DNA of 64,000 nucleotides, from the NCBI GenBank assembly GCA_944323595.1, contig CALUTF010000001.1, positions 62,001-126,000 of the forward strand, given 5' to 3'. The notes below the pieces were generated by a model. The model was given only the letters and a program-made list of their open reading frames with translations, was not told the origin of the DNA and did no database searches. Of the stretch, positions 8,139 through 19,307 are shown one piece after another (within the stretch, counting starts at the first letter, position 1; every line of letters begins with the position of its first letter). The position numbers were made by a program, and so were the translations under genes. The stretch comes from Candidatus Gastranaerophilales bacterium (GTDB lineage Bacteria > Cyanobacteriota > Vampirovibrionia > Gastranaerophilales > Gastranaerophilaceae).

Positions 8139-9797
8139 ATGAACGAGAAACTAAAACAAACGCTTAAACTATTACCGGAGCTTCCGGGGTGCTACATATA
8201 TTACAACAAAGATAATGAGATAATTTATGTCGGCAAAGCTAAAATTCTCAAACGCCGTGTAAAAAGTTATTTTAACAAAAAACATGACAGCGTAAAAGTT
8301 CAGGTGCTGGTGTCACAAATCGACCGACTTGAATATATAATAACAAACACTGAAGTCGAAGCTTTGATTTTAGAAAGCCATCTGATAAAAAAACATAAAC
8401 CCCGCTATAATATACTTTTAAAAGATGACAAAAAATATCCGTATTTTCTTGTAACAGATGAAGATTTTCCGCGGATATCCGTCGTCAGAAAAAAGAATAT
8501 GAATCCGGAGAAAGGACGGTATTACGGACCTTATACAGATGTCAGGGCAATGTATTCGACCCTTGATTTTCTTAAAAAAATTTTTCCGCTGAAACAATGC
8601 AAAACCCCTAAATTCAAAGACCGTCCGTGTCTGTACTACCAGATAGGACGCTGTATGGCACCCTGCCAGAACCTTGTAACAAGCGAAGAATACAAAAATA
8701 TTGTACATCAGGCAGAACTATTCCTTGCAGGTAAACAAACCGAGCTGATGAAACAGCTTATGGAACAAATTCAAAAATACTCTGATACCCTGCAGTTTGA
8801 AAAAGCCGCGCGCCTGAGAGACAGTTATCTTGATTTAAAAAAGACTCTGGAAAAACAAAAAGTCGTATACGAAAATACAAAATTGAACGAAGATATAATC
8901 TCGCTGATGGCAGATGACGGTATTTTTGCCATAGTTATACTCATGATACGCGAGGGACGACTTATAGACAAAAAAGATTTTGTATATGAAGTCGAAGAAG
9001 ATGACCGTACTGAATTTTTTGCAACCTTTTTCAAAGAATATTACAGCACGCTCTCACTTGAATTTCCTGATAAAGTTATCTCCAATGAACTGGAAGCCGT
9101 CGGCGAAAAAGCTCTATATGAAGAATGGCTTGAAATTCTTGCAGGTAAGAAAGTTAAAATAAGTTACGGAAAATCCACGCAGGGAAAAGAGCTTCAGGCG
9201 CTTGCAGACAAAAATGCAAAAGTCGTTCTCGATAACGCAAAAATTTCCAAAATGTCAAAAATCCGTGATGACTTTAACGAAATAGGTTCATACCTTGCAG
9301 AAAAACTCCGCCTGACAAATTTTCCGCACAGAATTGAATGCTATGATATTTCTCACATTCAAGGCACCAACACTGTTGCATCAATGGTTACATTTATCAA
9401 TGGACTAAGTAAAAAATCAGAATATAAAAAATTCAAAATTAAAACAACAGAGGGCAAACCAGATGACTTTCTTTCAATGAAAGAAGTCCTGACCCGCCGG
9501 CTGTCGCATCTTGGAGAAAAAAACTGGGACAAACCGGATTTAATAATCATAGACGGAGGAAAGGGACAATTATCAAGCGTTATGGAAATTATAAAAGAAC
9601 TCGGAGTCGAGGGCATTGATGTTGTATCACTGGCAAAACGCAATGAAGAAGTATTTCTACCCGAGCAATCCGAACCTGTAATTCTCCCGCGAAACTCAAG
9701 CGCTCTGTTTTTATTCCAGCGAATAAGAGATGAGGCCCACCGCTTTGCAATAACCTACCACAGAAATCTACGCTCTAAAGCACTGAAACACAATTAA
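8136..9797 (+). CDS. uvrC: Excinuclease ABC subunit C, lacking the C-terminal HhH domain
   Basis: A 553-residue UvrC, the nuclease that makes both incisions in UvrABC nucleotide excision repair. The N-terminal GIY-YIG domain is intact (PGCYIYY, IIYVGKAK, the KRRVKSYF arginine and the E in NTEVEALILES). A UVR domain (about 200-235) that contacts UvrB follows, then the RNase H-like nuclease with catalytic Asp residues in CYDISHIQG and LIIIDGGKGQ and the RDEAHRFA motif. Canonical UvrC continues for about 50 further residues with tandem helix-hairpin-helix motifs; this frame stops at RNLRSKALKHN, where HhH normally begins. No HhH coding is seen downstream before the next gene at 9867. The truncation looks genuine rather than a frameshift. 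Confidence 0.93.
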   Translation: MMNEKLKQTLKLLPELPGCYIYYNKDNEIIYVGKAKILKRRVKSYFNKKHDSVKVQVLVSQIDRLEYIITNTEVEALILESHLIKKHKPRYNILLKDDKKYPYFLVTDEDFPRISVVRKKNMNPEKGRYYGPYTDVRAMYSTLDFLKKIFPLKQCKTPKFKDRPCLYYQIGRCMAPCQNLVTSEEYKNIVHQAELFLAGKQTELMKQLMEQIQKYSDTLQFEKAARLRDSYLDLKKTLEKQKVVYENTKLNEDIISLMADDGIFAIVILMIREGRLIDKKDFVYEVEEDDRTEFFATFFKEYYSTLSLEFPDKVISNELEAVGEKALYEEWLEILAGKKVKISYGKSTQGKELQALADKNAKVVLDNAKISKMSKIRDDFNEIGSYLAEKLRLTNFPHRIECYDISHIQGTNTVASMVTFINGLSKKSEYKKFKIKTTEGKPDDFLSMKEVLTRRLSHLGEKNWDKPDLIIIDGGKGQLSSVMEIIKELGVEGIDVVSLAKRNEEVFLPEQSEPVILPRNSSALFLFQRIRDEAHRFAITYHRNLRSKALKHN

Positions 9798-9866
9798 TAC
9801 CGGACTAAAAATTAATAAAAGTTAATACTTTAGCAATAAAGTTTAAAAAATTACTTTTATAAATGT

Positions 9867-11327
9867 ATGATAAAACCAATTCAAATAGCGGACAGCATTA
9901 TCGGGATAGGTCAGAAAGCAGCAAAGGAAATAAACGGAACGGAAACGATATCCGAACCCTCTGCGCATCTTGCAGAAGCCAGCGGAGAACTGCTGCAGGC
10001 TTACCATGGAATCAGCACAAAAAAATTATTTGAAAGTTTTTCCGAATTTACAGAAAATTTCAAGAAAAAACTGGCTTCTTATAAAGGCTACGTGCCTGAG
10101 GAACTTTTAGTAAAACTGGAAAAACAAACCGATAACAACGATTTTTCTTTACAAAAAACAATTGCGGAACACTATTCCGGACTGAATGACTGCAAAACTC
10201 TTGACGACGTCAGAAAACTTTATCCTGAAATCAATCCTCCAAATCTTAATTTGGAAGAAGAAATTGAGACTAAAATAAAAAATATTGTATCAAAAGAAAT
10301 TTGCGAAGAAGTTGCAAAATTAAAAACAAAAGAAGAAAAACAACTGTTACTTGACGAATATTTCAAAGAAAATATCTCAAGACAGGTTGAAAGCTGGGAA
10401 ATATACCCTGAATTTAAAGCAATACAAGATAAAGTTGCCAATGAAATTATTGATGGGAAATATATAAGCACAAGTTCTCTTCAAGATGGCTACAGAGCAT
10501 TTAATCAAAAAATGCCTCTCCGTTACAGACTTATACACACAGAAAACAGAGAAGCCGCATTCATCGAAATGTTCAAAGAACATTTCATCAATGGAAAAGG
10601 TTATACCGCAATCAACATAAAAACAACAGACGGAAAAGAAATAAATGCCCAGAAGCTTAAATACAATTGGCCTTTTGGCGAACTCGACAAACATTTCAGA
10701 GCATTTATAAAATCAAGTGAACGCAACGCACAGGAATATAAAGCATTATCAACACTGGATACTCATGAGATAAATTCCGCAATCATGACCAGAACATGGC
10801 GAACCAGCGAGCTGCGAAGAGATTTGGGCAACGAAACAGCCTATAAAAAAGACTGGAGTCTTATAAAACCTGTATGGCAAAAAACAATGTTTCCGGAAAC
10901 AACATATTACCCTACAGAAAAACTTATCGACGCTTATCTAATCGGCTTGTTTAAGAACGGAAAAACCACAGGCAACAAACCCAATCCTATTGAAAAATAT
11001 TTGGAAACTCCGGAGATGAATAAAACAAAAATTATGCTCCTGAAACGGCTTTACAAAACATCAAAAGATTTGGATATGGATAAATCTCTTCTGCAAAGCG
11101 ATCGATTTAAAGAGTTCAAGGCACAGTTTAATATTGAAGAAATGAAGAAATCAATTGAAAGCATAGAAGAACATTATAAAAATGCATTCTTCAAACGTTT
11201 CTGGACAGATGAAAGAAAGATTCGTTTTACACAGGCGCTCCATCAAAACAGAGAACTTGCAAACCGGAATATAGAAGTATCGGATAAAATCCTTTCTGAT
11301 GCAATGGACAGCGTATTTATGGAATAA
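9867..11327 (+). CDS. Hypothetical protein, 486 aa
   Basis: Not recognised. The protein is soluble-looking, highly charged and mostly helical, without signal peptide, membrane segment or Cys-rich site. Residues 1-60 are milder in composition (Ala/Gly/Ser), 90-200 are Lys/Glu rich with coiled-coil character, and 210-400 contain many Tyr/Trp residues and look globular. It lies 69 bp after uvrC with no SD and no good -10, so co-transcription with uvrC is possible. Its 3' end overlaps the convergent gene by 11 bp. Confidence 0.8.
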   Translation: MIKPIQIADSIIGIGQKAAKEINGTETISEPSAHLAEASGELLQAYHGISTKKLFESFSEFTENFKKKLASYKGYVPEELLVKLEKQTDNNDFSLQKTIAEHYSGLNDCKTLDDVRKLYPEINPPNLNLEEEIETKIKNIVSKEICEEVAKLKTKEEKQLLLDEYFKENISRQVESWEIYPEFKAIQDKVANEIIDGKYISTSSLQDGYRAFNQKMPLRYRLIHTENREAAFIEMFKEHFINGKGYTAINIKTTDGKEINAQKLKYNWPFGELDKHFRAFIKSSERNAQEYKALSTLDTHEINSAIMTRTWRTSELRRDLGNETAYKKDWSLIKPVWQKTMFPETTYYPTEKLIDAYLIGLFKNGKTTGNKPNPIEKYLETPEMNKTKIMLLKRLYKTSKDLDMDKSLLQSDRFKEFKAQFNIEEMKKSIESIEEHYKNAFFKRFWTDERKIRFTQALHQNRELANRNIEVSDKILSDAMDSVFME

Positions 11328-11787
11328 ACTTTTTATCCGGATAGAAAAAAGCTCTTATTCTTTTCCATAAATTAGTATATTTTGATTTTTGAGAAACTAA
11401 AGTCGTTTGCATATTTTCGGTGTTCACTTCATGATGAGAAGTTAAGTCGATTTTATATTTCCAGTTTCTGATATTCGGAATATTATCAAGCATATATTCT
11501 TTTGCGTCTTCAAAATTCCGCCCTGCGTAGGCAATTTCATACTCATGCGTATCAACTCCGTTAACTTTATGCGGATGTTTGTACCTTGTAACAATTCTGA
11601 AAAATAAAGCCTGCCTTTCATTATAAAAATTAAGTGACAAAAAATGGTCTAAAGATTTATTGACCGTATGATGTTTTAATTGATGTATAATCTGCCTGCA
11701 TTGAGGAGCATATTGTCTTGCAGTCAGGTTTGAATAATACACCCTGCCTTTAAAATCCACAGATTGACTATCTGTATTTATCCGCAT
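11317..11787 (-). CDS. Small FKG-motif protein, function unknown
   Basis: A 156-residue basic protein. It begins with a polar stretch containing V-D-F-K-G at residues 10-14, again the N-terminal tag found on other proteins here. The body is rich in Tyr, His, Arg and Asn with no recognised domain, signal peptide or membrane helix. SD GAGGT lies 5 nt before the ATG. It is 17 bp downstream of the MFS exporter gene and so may be its operon partner. The 3' end overlaps the convergent 486-residue gene by 11 bp. Confidence 0.75.
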   Translation of the reverse strand: MRINTDSQSVDFKGRVYYSNLTARQYAPQCRQIIHQLKHHTVNKSLDHFLSLNFYNERQALFFRIVTRYKHPHKVNGVDTHEYEIAYAGRNFEDAKEYMLDNIPNIRNWKYKIDLTSHHEVNTENMQTTLVSQKSKYTNLWKRIRAFFYPDKKFIP

Positions 11788-11804
11788 ATATACCTCAATT
11801 GCTT

Positions 11805-13355
11805 TTAAGCCGGAGTCTTTTTAGACTTTTTGGCTTTCAATAAGAATAAAACAGGAATAATCAGCACACACATCAACGCAAGCAGTGCAAATGCATCATA
11901 AAAAGAAGCAAGTCTTGACTGCTGCAAAAGCTCTCTGTATAACATTCCGTTTGCCTTTCGCGCCGCTGTAAATTCCGAATAATGTATTAAAAATTTATGC
12001 TGCAAAGCTGTCAGTTTAACCATAAACATCGGATTGTGATGCGCAAGATTTCCTACAAGATATGTCTGATGCACCTGTGATACCCGTGCAATAAATGTCG
12101 CTGACATTGCTGTCGCAATTGCTGTAATAATATTCTTGAACAACGCATGCAAAGATGCCGCATCTGCGTTTTTTGTCGGATGCAATGTCATAAATGACAT
12201 TGCCGTTATAGGTACAAATGCTGTCGGAACACCAATACATAACAAAATGTTCGGCAAAATTACACTCTCTATTGATGAGGTTGTATTCAATTGAGTCAGC
12301 ATCAAAATAGAAGAACCCATAATCAATAAGCCGATTACAGCAAGAATTTTAGGTTTTATATATTTAGAAAGTTCACCGACAACCAGCAAGCCGATTAAAC
12401 AGATTACAGCCCTCGGAAACATTGCAAGCCCTGATTTAGACGGACTGTACCCCAGCAGACTCTGCACAAACATTGGAACTAACAAAAGCGTTGAATATAA
12501 CATTACATTAATAAATGAACTAGCAATTGTCCCGAACAAAAAGTTTCTGTCTTTAAATACTCTTATATCAATAACAGGATATTTATATTCCAATTCCCAT
12601 ACATAAAAGAATACAAATGAGAATATACATATTCCGGTTAACCAGCAAATCCACGATGTGTCAAACCAGTTGTACTGCTGCCCTCTGTCCAAAACTATCT
12701 GCATACATGCCATTGCTATTACTATAGACAAATATCCGACAATATCGAATTTTTTCTTATATTTTTGTTCTGCAGGTTTGTCAGAACGAACAAAAATTTT
12801 AACCATCAAAAACGCCAGCATACAAAGCGGGATATTAATAATGAAAACCCACTGCCATGAAAGGTTGTCAGTCAAATATCCCCCCATAAACGGACCTGCC
12901 AGCGGAGAAAACATCGCCGCAACCCCGAATAAACTCATAGCAACCCCACGCCGGTTCTCAGGAAACACATCCAACAATATTGCCTGACATAACGGTAATA
13001 TAGCACCGCTTCCTATTCCCTGTACAACCCTTGCAGCTATTAATGCCTGCAAATTTGGAGCAAGCAGACATAAAAGACAGCCAATACAAAATACCCAGAT
13101 ACTGTAAAACATTAAAAGTTTTTTACCTATAAGTCTTACCAGATAACCGGTTACAGGCAGCATAAGACCGCCGGATATAATATAACATGTGATAACAGTA
13201 TTTGCCTCATATTGCGTTGCTCCGTAAAATCCAGCGATGTGCGGCTGACTCACGTTTGTAGCAGAAGACGCTGCCAGTGCCAAAAATGCCGGTAATAATA
13301 CTGATAACGCAACAATATAGGGGTTGTATACCTTTTGCGTTTTTTCTTCTTCCAT
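11805..13355 (-). CDS. MFS drug exporter, DHA2 family (EmrB/QacA type)
   Basis: A 516-residue inner-membrane proton-coupled antiporter with about 14 predicted hydrophobic helices, the DHA2 number. Motif A-like G-Y-L-V-R-L-I-G-K-K (after TM2), VVQGIGSGAILP in TM4 and motif C-like G-P-F-M-G-G-Y-L in TM5 are visible. DHA2 pumps export lipophilic drugs and toxic compounds, in diderms often through a TolC partner; a TolC-family gene lies 1.1 kb away but belongs to another operon. No EmrA-type adaptor or regulator is adjacent. SD GAGGG precedes the ATG. It is divergent from the nuclease-like gene with an 87-bp shared promoter region. Confidence 0.92.
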   Translation of the reverse strand: MEEEKTQKVYNPYIVALSVLLPAFLALAASSATNVSQPHIAGFYGATQYEANTVITCYIISGGLMLPVTGYLVRLIGKKLLMFYSIWVFCIGCLLCLLAPNLQALIAARVVQGIGSGAILPLCQAILLDVFPENRRGVAMSLFGVAAMFSPLAGPFMGGYLTDNLSWQWVFIINIPLCMLAFLMVKIFVRSDKPAEQKYKKKFDIVGYLSIVIAMACMQIVLDRGQQYNWFDTSWICWLTGICIFSFVFFYVWELEYKYPVIDIRVFKDRNFLFGTIASSFINVMLYSTLLLVPMFVQSLLGYSPSKSGLAMFPRAVICLIGLLVVGELSKYIKPKILAVIGLLIMGSSILMLTQLNTTSSIESVILPNILLCIGVPTAFVPITAMSFMTLHPTKNADAASLHALFKNIITAIATAMSATFIARVSQVHQTYLVGNLAHHNPMFMVKLTALQHKFLIHYSEFTAARKANGMLYRELLQQSRLASFYDAFALLALMCVLIIPVLFLLKAKKSKKTPA

Positions 13356-13377
13356 TTTTTTCCCTCTAATTTAAAGA

Positions 13378-13442
13378 TATAATAAAAATTTTTATTTTCA
13401 AACTAGTTATGAGATAATTAAAAAAATACAGGAGGGGTTAAT
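13378..13442 (+). promoter_or_regulatory. Promoter and strong SD for the nuclease-like gene
   Basis: A TATAAT at 13378-13383 lies in the divergent intergenic region. An unusually strong SD (AGGAGGGG, 13430-13437) lies 5 nt before ATG 13443, supporting the start. The -35 is not recognisable. Confidence 0.45.
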
Positions 13443-14504
13443 ATGGATTTTACGGAAATTTTGGAAAAACTGTCAAAAAATCTTGTTTTCAGATTATCTT
13501 TAACAGGTCAGGAACTCTTTCACCAGAACTTCTGGGGCTGGCTGCTGGACAATTACTGGGATGAATTTGCCGATATATTTGACCCTGATTTTAAAAATAT
13601 ACAAAAACCAAAAATATTTTTAGGAAAAAATGATTTTAACCTTTCTCTGGAGTTTTCTGACGGCTTATACATAATTGATAATAAATATAATTCTTCCCTG
13701 AATAAAGAACAACTTGAAGCGCTCTGGATAGATACAGAAGAAAAACACCTTAATCCTAAAAAAATTCTCAGAGTGTCCTTTCCTGAGCCAGCTTTTATCA
13801 CAAAAAAATGGAAACGTGAAGACGATTATGATTACAGGAAAAGCTACAACATAAATACTGACAGCCTAACATACAGCGACATTTTAACAGGATTACAAAC
13901 CCAAAATACAGAAAATGCATACATCAAAGGTTATATAGAATGTCTGGAATTATTAAACCGGCTTAAATCCGCATACAACTGGGATGATAACAGCCGGTAT
14001 GAAGACTTTTTCAAATTTTATTCGCAATACAGTGAATATTTGGCAAACCTGAATTCCGATATTACATTTATAAACCTCTCCCTTTCAAACTTCGCCAAAA
14101 AAATTCTGTCAGGCTCATCCGTAAAAAATGATGTCAGAATTTCCATAGGTAATGACCCCGGAGAAAGATTTACGTTTGAATTCTGGAAGCAGGCTAATGA
14201 CAGAATAATTGAAGATATCGGGATTGCCGTACACGGTTATGAATACAGATACTGCGCTTTTATTTTCAAAGAAAACGATGAGGGAAAAACATCTGATATA
14301 AGAAAAAGATATTCCGAAAAATTACAGAAAGAAAGCCGTTTTAGCAGCTTTTTTAAAGGAAATAAAAAAGCTGACGGAACTTTTTATAATCAGGATTATC
14401 AACTGTATACAATGCTTTATTCCAAAGAAAATCTTCCGGAAAATATCACCGTAAAAGAACTTGTTGAAAAAATTCAAAATGATTTGAATTCACTTAAAGA
14501 ATAA
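13443..14504 (+). CDS. PD-(D/E)XK nuclease superfamily-like protein
   Basis: A 353-residue protein resembling the PD-(D/E)XK family found near defence loci. Features: N-terminal N-F-W-G-W-L-L helix, beta strand with acidic residue (LSLEFSDG, about 62-69), then I-I-D-N-K-Y (about 71-76) as the (D/E)xK element and a following QLEAL helix. Family members of this architecture are uncharacterised nucleases or nuclease-fold proteins. The C-terminal half (about 200-353) has a variable alpha/beta look with no motif. It stands alone between a drug pump and the efflux operon, so no system partner is visible. Start set by the strong SD. Confidence 0.7.
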   Translation: MDFTEILEKLSKNLVFRLSLTGQELFHQNFWGWLLDNYWDEFADIFDPDFKNIQKPKIFLGKNDFNLSLEFSDGLYIIDNKYNSSLNKEQLEALWIDTEEKHLNPKKILRVSFPEPAFITKKWKREDDYDYRKSYNINTDSLTYSDILTGLQTQNTENAYIKGYIECLELLNRLKSAYNWDDNSRYEDFFKFYSQYSEYLANLNSDITFINLSLSNFAKKILSGSSVKNDVRISIGNDPGERFTFEFWKQANDRIIEDIGIAVHGYEYRYCAFIFKENDEGKTSDIRKRYSEKLQKESRFSSFFKGNKKADGTFYNQDYQLYTMLYSKENLPENITVKELVEKIQNDLNSLKE

Positions 14505-14508
14505 AATC

Positions 14509-16035
14509 TTACAATTCAACTTCTGATTCTTTTATAGGTGCGCCTATTACCCGTTCAAGTTCTGCCGCGTTAACATTGTAGGTCAAAACATTTGAATAGT
14601 AATCAAGCTGCGCATTGAGATAAGAGTTCTCGGCATCTTTAAACTCAATAGCATCACCGAGTCCTACCTGATATCTTCTGAATGCCTGATACTGACGTTC
14701 TTTTGCCTGTTGCAATGCTAATTTAGCAACATCAAGACTGTCATGGGAATTCATCAGACTTATGTAAGCACTTTTTACTTCCAGATATACATTTTGTTTT
14801 TGTTGTTCATAATCTGCCACGTATTTTTTGTAAGTAGCTGTTGCTTCGTCAACCTGTTTTTTCAAAAGCATTACGTTGAACGCATTATAATTCAACTGTA
14901 CGCCGAATTGATAGCCGTAATCGCTGTCAATCTGGCGTCCGCCGTAATTATATGCACCGAAAGCACTTAAATCCGGCGTAAAGGCTCTTTTCGCACTTCT
15001 GACATTCAATTCAGCGGCATCCATCAGTTTTTTGGAAGCCAAAAGTGCCGGACGTGATGCCTCTGCTGTTTCAAGAAGTTTATCAAAATTTACATCATAA
15101 GCTTTTGTATTTAATTTATCTTTCAAAATAACGTTTTCCAATTCAGGTATACCAACGGCATTAGCAAGTTCTGCAGCTGCGAGTTCCTTTGTATTTTTAG
15201 CCTTAATAAGGTTAACTTTGGCATTCCCAAGGTTGTATTCAGCCGTAGTAACATCTATTTTGGCTTTCTTACCTATTTCATACTGGGCGCTTGCCTGTTT
15301 CAACTGGAGCTCAAAATCTTTGACCGTATCTTCATAAACTGTTTGTTGAATTTCTGCAAACACGAGGTTGTAATAAGCGACTTTCACGTTATAAATTACA
15401 TTTTCAATACTGGTTTCAGCGTCATACCTTGATGCTTCGTAACTTCTTTTTGCAGAATCAGCAACAGCCTTTGTTTTACCAAAATCAAAAAGAAGTAAAT
15501 TGGCAGATATTGTAGGAACATAAAACATATTGTATCGTTGTACCATCATTCTTGACATATTAGATGGCATATTAGACATTAACATATCATTTCTGGAATA
15601 ACTTACACCGGCGCTTAAAGTCGGGAAATAATTAGACCATGCCTGCCCTATACGGGATTTATAAATTTCAGCATTACTTATTGCCGACATAATTGCAGGG
15701 TGATGGGTAATCGCAAGTTTTATACAATCTACAAGAGTAACCTCGCCGTTCATATCAGTATATTCTATCTGGCTGTTAATTGTAGGGAATTTAGTTTCGT
15801 ACATACCCTCAGCTTCTTCTGAAGACTCTTTTTTAGTTTTGGCATTTTCAGCCTTTTTTTTACGCTCAAGTTTTATATTAATCTTTTTTTCTTTTTCCGG
15901 TTTTACAATATGAACTTCTTCAGGCTTTTTCGCTATGTTAACCGCTTGTTGTTCTGCATTATCCGCACCGCTTGCTGCAACGGATGAAAATGCCAGAACT
16001 GAACATATTACAAACAAATTTAAAACCTTTTTCAT
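14509..16035 (-). CDS. TolC-family outer-membrane efflux protein
   Basis: A 508-residue outer-membrane channel. An N-terminal signal peptide (about 1-23, ending V-A-A-S-G-A) is followed by a Lys/Glu-rich low-complexity linker (about 30-75), then two repeats of helical hairpins typical of the OEP family, with conserved N-V-K-V-A-Y-Y-N-L and L-N-A-Q-L-D-Y-Y-S segments. It forms the trans-periplasmic exit duct of the efflux pump. It is the last gene of a three-gene minus-strand operon; its ATG overlaps the stop of the RND gene by 4 bp (ATGA), implying translational coupling. The charged linker after the signal peptide is unusual for TolC. Confidence 0.93.
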   Translation of the reverse strand: MKKVLNLFVICSVLAFSSVAASGADNAEQQAVNIAKKPEEVHIVKPEKEKKINIKLERKKKAENAKTKKESSEEAEGMYETKFPTINSQIEYTDMNGEVTLVDCIKLAITHHPAIMSAISNAEIYKSRIGQAWSNYFPTLSAGVSYSRNDMLMSNMPSNMSRMMVQRYNMFYVPTISANLLLFDFGKTKAVADSAKRSYEASRYDAETSIENVIYNVKVAYYNLVFAEIQQTVYEDTVKDFELQLKQASAQYEIGKKAKIDVTTAEYNLGNAKVNLIKAKNTKELAAAELANAVGIPELENVILKDKLNTKAYDVNFDKLLETAEASRPALLASKKLMDAAELNVRSAKRAFTPDLSAFGAYNYGGRQIDSDYGYQFGVQLNYNAFNVMLLKKQVDEATATYKKYVADYEQQKQNVYLEVKSAYISLMNSHDSLDVAKLALQQAKERQYQAFRRYQVGLGDAIEFKDAENSYLNAQLDYYSNVLTYNVNAAELERVIGAPIKESEVEL

Positions 16036-19000
16036 TTTACAGTAATCTCCAAATCTTTATCTGTTATTTCTTTTTTAGGGAAGAGGTCAACAAATTCCTG
16101 AACTATTACATAGAAAGCAGGAGTCAACACAGCTCCGAGAGTACAAGCGGCTATCATACCGCCAAATACCGTAGAACCAACGGAAATTCTTGAATTTGCA
16201 CCGGCACCCTGTGCAAACAGCATCGGCATTACCCCGATAATAAATGCAAGTTCAGTCATCATAATTGCTCTAAATCTTAATTTAGCGGCTTTAACTGCTG
16301 CTTCTTTTACAGGAAGACCGTGCTTTTCATGTTCTTCTTTCGCAAATTCAACAATCAAAATAGATTGTTTTGCGGCAAGACCGATAAGAGTAATCATACC
16401 TACTTGAGAATAGATATCAAATGACTGGTTAATCATTAATTGGAATATCAATGCACCCAATGCGGCAATAGGTGAAATCAACAATACTGCAACAGGAATT
16501 GTATAACTTTCGTACAATGCAACAAGGAATAAATAAACAAATATCAATGCCATAGTTATAATCATTGCTGTTTGCCCTGAAGCTTCACGTTCCTGAGCGG
16601 AAGTACCTGACCAGTCAAATGACATATCATCAGGGAGAACTTTTTTAGCAAGAGCTTCCATAGCATTCATAGCATCACCGGAACTTTTTCCGGCACCCTG
16701 CTGCCCTTGAATTTGTACTGATTTGTACTGGTTGTATCTTGAAATTGCTGCAGTACCAACTGTTTGTTTCAGTTTAACCACGGATAATATCGGAACCATT
16801 ACGCCGTTTTTATTTTTAACGTAAATTCCGGAAAGATCCGTTGCCTTATTACGGAAATCACTTTCTGCCTGCATTTGTACTTTAAATACCCTGTCATACT
16901 TGTTAAAGTCATTAACGTAATATGTACCCAGCATTGATGAAAGTGTTGAATACAGTTCCTGCAAATCAATATTTTGTGCGAGAGCTTTTTCAAAATCTAT
17001 ATCAATAATATATTGCGGTACGTTTGCCTGAAATGAGGTATTAACGTTAGACAGAGCCGGATCCTGATTTGCAGCGGCAATGAGTGTATTTGCCCATTTT
17101 TCCATATCCTGAGAAGTGTATTCGCCCTGTGACAGCATCTGGAATTCAAATCCGCCCATCATACTCATACCGGTAATTGCCGGAGGTGAGAATGCCATTA
17201 TTGATGCTTCTTTTGTATTTGCGGCAATCGCTCTGACTTTATTCAGAACTGCTACATGGGATAAATCAGTTTCCTGACCTTTTATCTTTCTTGTAATCCA
17301 TTTTACCGGATTCATTTTTCTATCTTTATGTTCATACAACTGAATAATTACGGTTGATTGGTTAACCGCACCGTCACCGCCGAATACTGTTAACTTTTCT
17401 TGATTAATCCCCGGAATATCTTTAATCTGGTCTACAAATTTTCTGGAAACTTCTTCCGTTCTTTGCAGTGATGCACCGTCAGGAAGCGTTATTGTTGCAA
17501 GAAGTACCCCCTGATCTTCATCCGGAATAAATCCTGTTGAGATTGTTTTAAATGATATTAAAGTCAATGCAATTATAATTGCGTAAGTAATCGCTACAAG
17601 TTTTTTGTTATAAACAAATTTCACAACGTATTCCATATAGAAATCTTCTATTTTAGAGAAAATTTCATTAAAACGGACAACCATTGCAGCCGTTCTTTTA
17701 CCGATTTTTTCTTTAATATGGTCTAAAGTATTAATAAATGCAAACTTAGACGGTTCGTGTTTCTTCTTTTCCTGACCGAGGAAATGAGAACACATCGCAG
17801 GTGACAGCGTTAAAGCACAAACTGCAGAAAGCGCTATAGATACAGCAATACATACCGCAAATTGCTTATACATAACACCTGTCATTCCACCCATAAATGT
17901 AATCGGAACAAATACCGCCATCAAAACTAATGCCATTGCAACAAGCGCAAAACCAACCTCTTCCATTGTCAGCTGTGTTGCAATAATTGCAGATTTTCCC
18001 TCGTCAATGTGCCGTTTAACGTTTTCAATAACAACAATCGCATCGTCAACAACAACGGCAACCGCAAGTACAAGTGCAAACAATGATAAAAGATTTATTG
18101 ACATATCCAGAGCCTTGAGGACAAAGAATGTTCCTACAAGAGAAACAGGAATTGTCACGCACGGGACAAGCGTCGCCATACCATCCCCGAGGAACAGGAA
18201 GATTATTATAACAACAATTAAGGCTGTCAGAAGAATTGTAAACTCAACTTCAACCATTGATTCATGAATAAAATCCGCATCGTCTTTTACATATAAAATT
18301 TTAATCCCGTTGGTAAGTCTTGAATTTAATTCGTTAACTTTTGCCTTAATAGCTTTTGACATATTAATAACATTGGCATCCGGCAGCTGTGAAATAACAA
18401 CAACCGCAGATGGTTTACCGTTTACAAGACCGAGGTTGGAATAAGATTCCGCACCGAGTTCGACTCTTGCAATATCTTTTATTCTTACATTTGAGCCGTC
18501 GGAATTTGAGCGGATAATAATATTTTCAAATTCTTCAACATCAGAAAGACGCCCCGGAGTTTTAAGGGTTAACTGGAGCGCTCTTTTTTCATCTGTAGGA
18601 AGCTGCCCGAGGGCACCTGCCGCTACCTGTGTATTCTGGCTTGTAATGGCATTTTTAACTTCGCTTGTAGAAATATTAAGCCCCGCCATCTTCTGAGGAT
18701 CAAGCCATATTCTCATGGAATAATTGCCGCCGCCGAATACGTTTACATCAGCAACACCCTCAACACGTTTAAGTTCATCTTTAATATATATAGAACCGTA
18801 GTTTGTTAAATCTAACTGTGTCCAGTCACCGGATTCAGGGTAAAGTGTCAAAATAATTGCACCGGAACCTGAAGAACGGCTGATTGCAGTAACACCTGTT
18901 CTTTGAACATCTTCAGGCAATTGTGATTGAACACGCTGGATAAGGTTTTGAACGTTCATCAGGTTAATGTTCTTGTCTGTTCCAACCTTAAAATACAGAG

Positions 19001-19292
19001 TGAGTGTATAACTTCCGTCATAAGAAGTTGAAGTCATATAGGTCATATTTTCTACACCGTTGAGTTTATTTTCCAGAATAGTTGCAACGGAAGATTCTAT
19101 AACTTCTGCACTCGCCCCCTGATAAGAAGCGGATACCCGTACTTGAGGCGGTGTTACATCAGGATAACTCTCCTGCTTAAGGCTCAAAAGTGATATTAAA
19201 CCGAGAATTACTATACAGATTGAAATTACAAGAGCAAATCTCGGTTTTCTTATAAAGAAATACAGTTTTTCTCTGTCAAATATTTGTTTCAT
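16032..19292 (-). CDS. RND efflux transporter, HAE1/AcrB type
   Basis: A 1086-residue inner-membrane proton/drug antiporter. It has the RND plan: TM1 (about 17-36), a large periplasmic loop, TM2-6, a cytoplasmic linker, TM7, a second periplasmic loop and TM8-12. The essential TM4 Asp pair is present in [15 protein letters not shown], and the G-x-x-x-G-rich C-terminal helices are intact. The pump exports drugs, bile salts or other amphiphiles; the substrate cannot be read from sequence. It is somewhat longer than AcrB (about 1049), largely in the cytoplasmic linker (about 500-560). The gene lies 15 bp after the adaptor gene and overlaps the TolC gene. Confidence 0.96.
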   Translation of the reverse strand: MKQIFDREKLYFFIRKPRFALVISICIVILGLISLLSLKQESYPDVTPPQVRVSASYQGASAEVIESSVATILENKLNGVENMTYMTSTSYDGSYTLTLYFKVGTDKNINLMNVQNLIQRVQSQLPEDVQRTGVTAISRSSGSGAIILTLYPESGDWTQLDLTNYGSIYIKDELKRVEGVADVNVFGGGNYSMRIWLDPQKMAGLNISTSEVKNAITSQNTQVAAGALGQLPTDEKRALQLTLKTPGRLSDVEEFENIIIRSNSDGSNVRIKDIARVELGAESYSNLGLVNGKPSAVVVISQLPDANVINMSKAIKAKVNELNSRLTNGIKILYVKDDADFIHESMVEVEFTILLTALIVVIIIFLFLGDGMATLVPCVTIPVSLVGTFFVLKALDMSINLLSLFALVLAVAVVVDDAIVVIENVKRHIDEGKSAIIATQLTMEEVGFALVAMALVLMAVFVPITFMGGMTGVMYKQFAVCIAVSIALSAVCALTLSPAMCSHFLGQEKKKHEPSKFAFINTLDHIKEKIGKRTAAMVVRFNEIFSKIEDFYMEYVVKFVYNKKLVAITYAIIIALTLISFKTISTGFIPDEDQGVLLATITLPDGASLQRTEEVSRKFVDQIKDIPGINQEKLTVFGGDGAVNQSTVIIQLYEHKDRKMNPVKWITRKIKGQETDLSHVAVLNKVRAIAANTKEASIMAFSPPAITGMSMMGGFEFQMLSQGEYTSQDMEKWANTLIAAANQDPALSNVNTSFQANVPQYIIDIDFEKALAQNIDLQELYSTLSSMLGTYYVNDFNKYDRVFKVQMQAESDFRNKATDLSGIYVKNKNGVMVPILSVVKLKQTVGTAAISRYNQYKSVQIQGQQGAGKSSGDAMNAMEALAKKVLPDDMSFDWSGTSAQEREASGQTAMIITMALIFVYLFLVALYESYTIPVAVLLISPIAALGALIFQLMINQSFDIYSQVGMITLIGLAAKQSILIVEFAKEEHEKHGLPVKEAAVKAAKLRFRAIMMTELAFIIGVMPMLFAQGAGANSRISVGSTVFGGMIAACTLGAVLTPAFYVIVQEFVDLFPKKEITDKDLEITVK

Positions 19293-19307
19293 ATTAAAAT
19301 TTCCTGC

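Noticed and set aside
13443-14504. Restriction partner for the DNA methylase at 46132
   Set aside because: The PD-(D/E)XK-like gene lies over 30 kb away with unrelated neighbours; nothing links the two.
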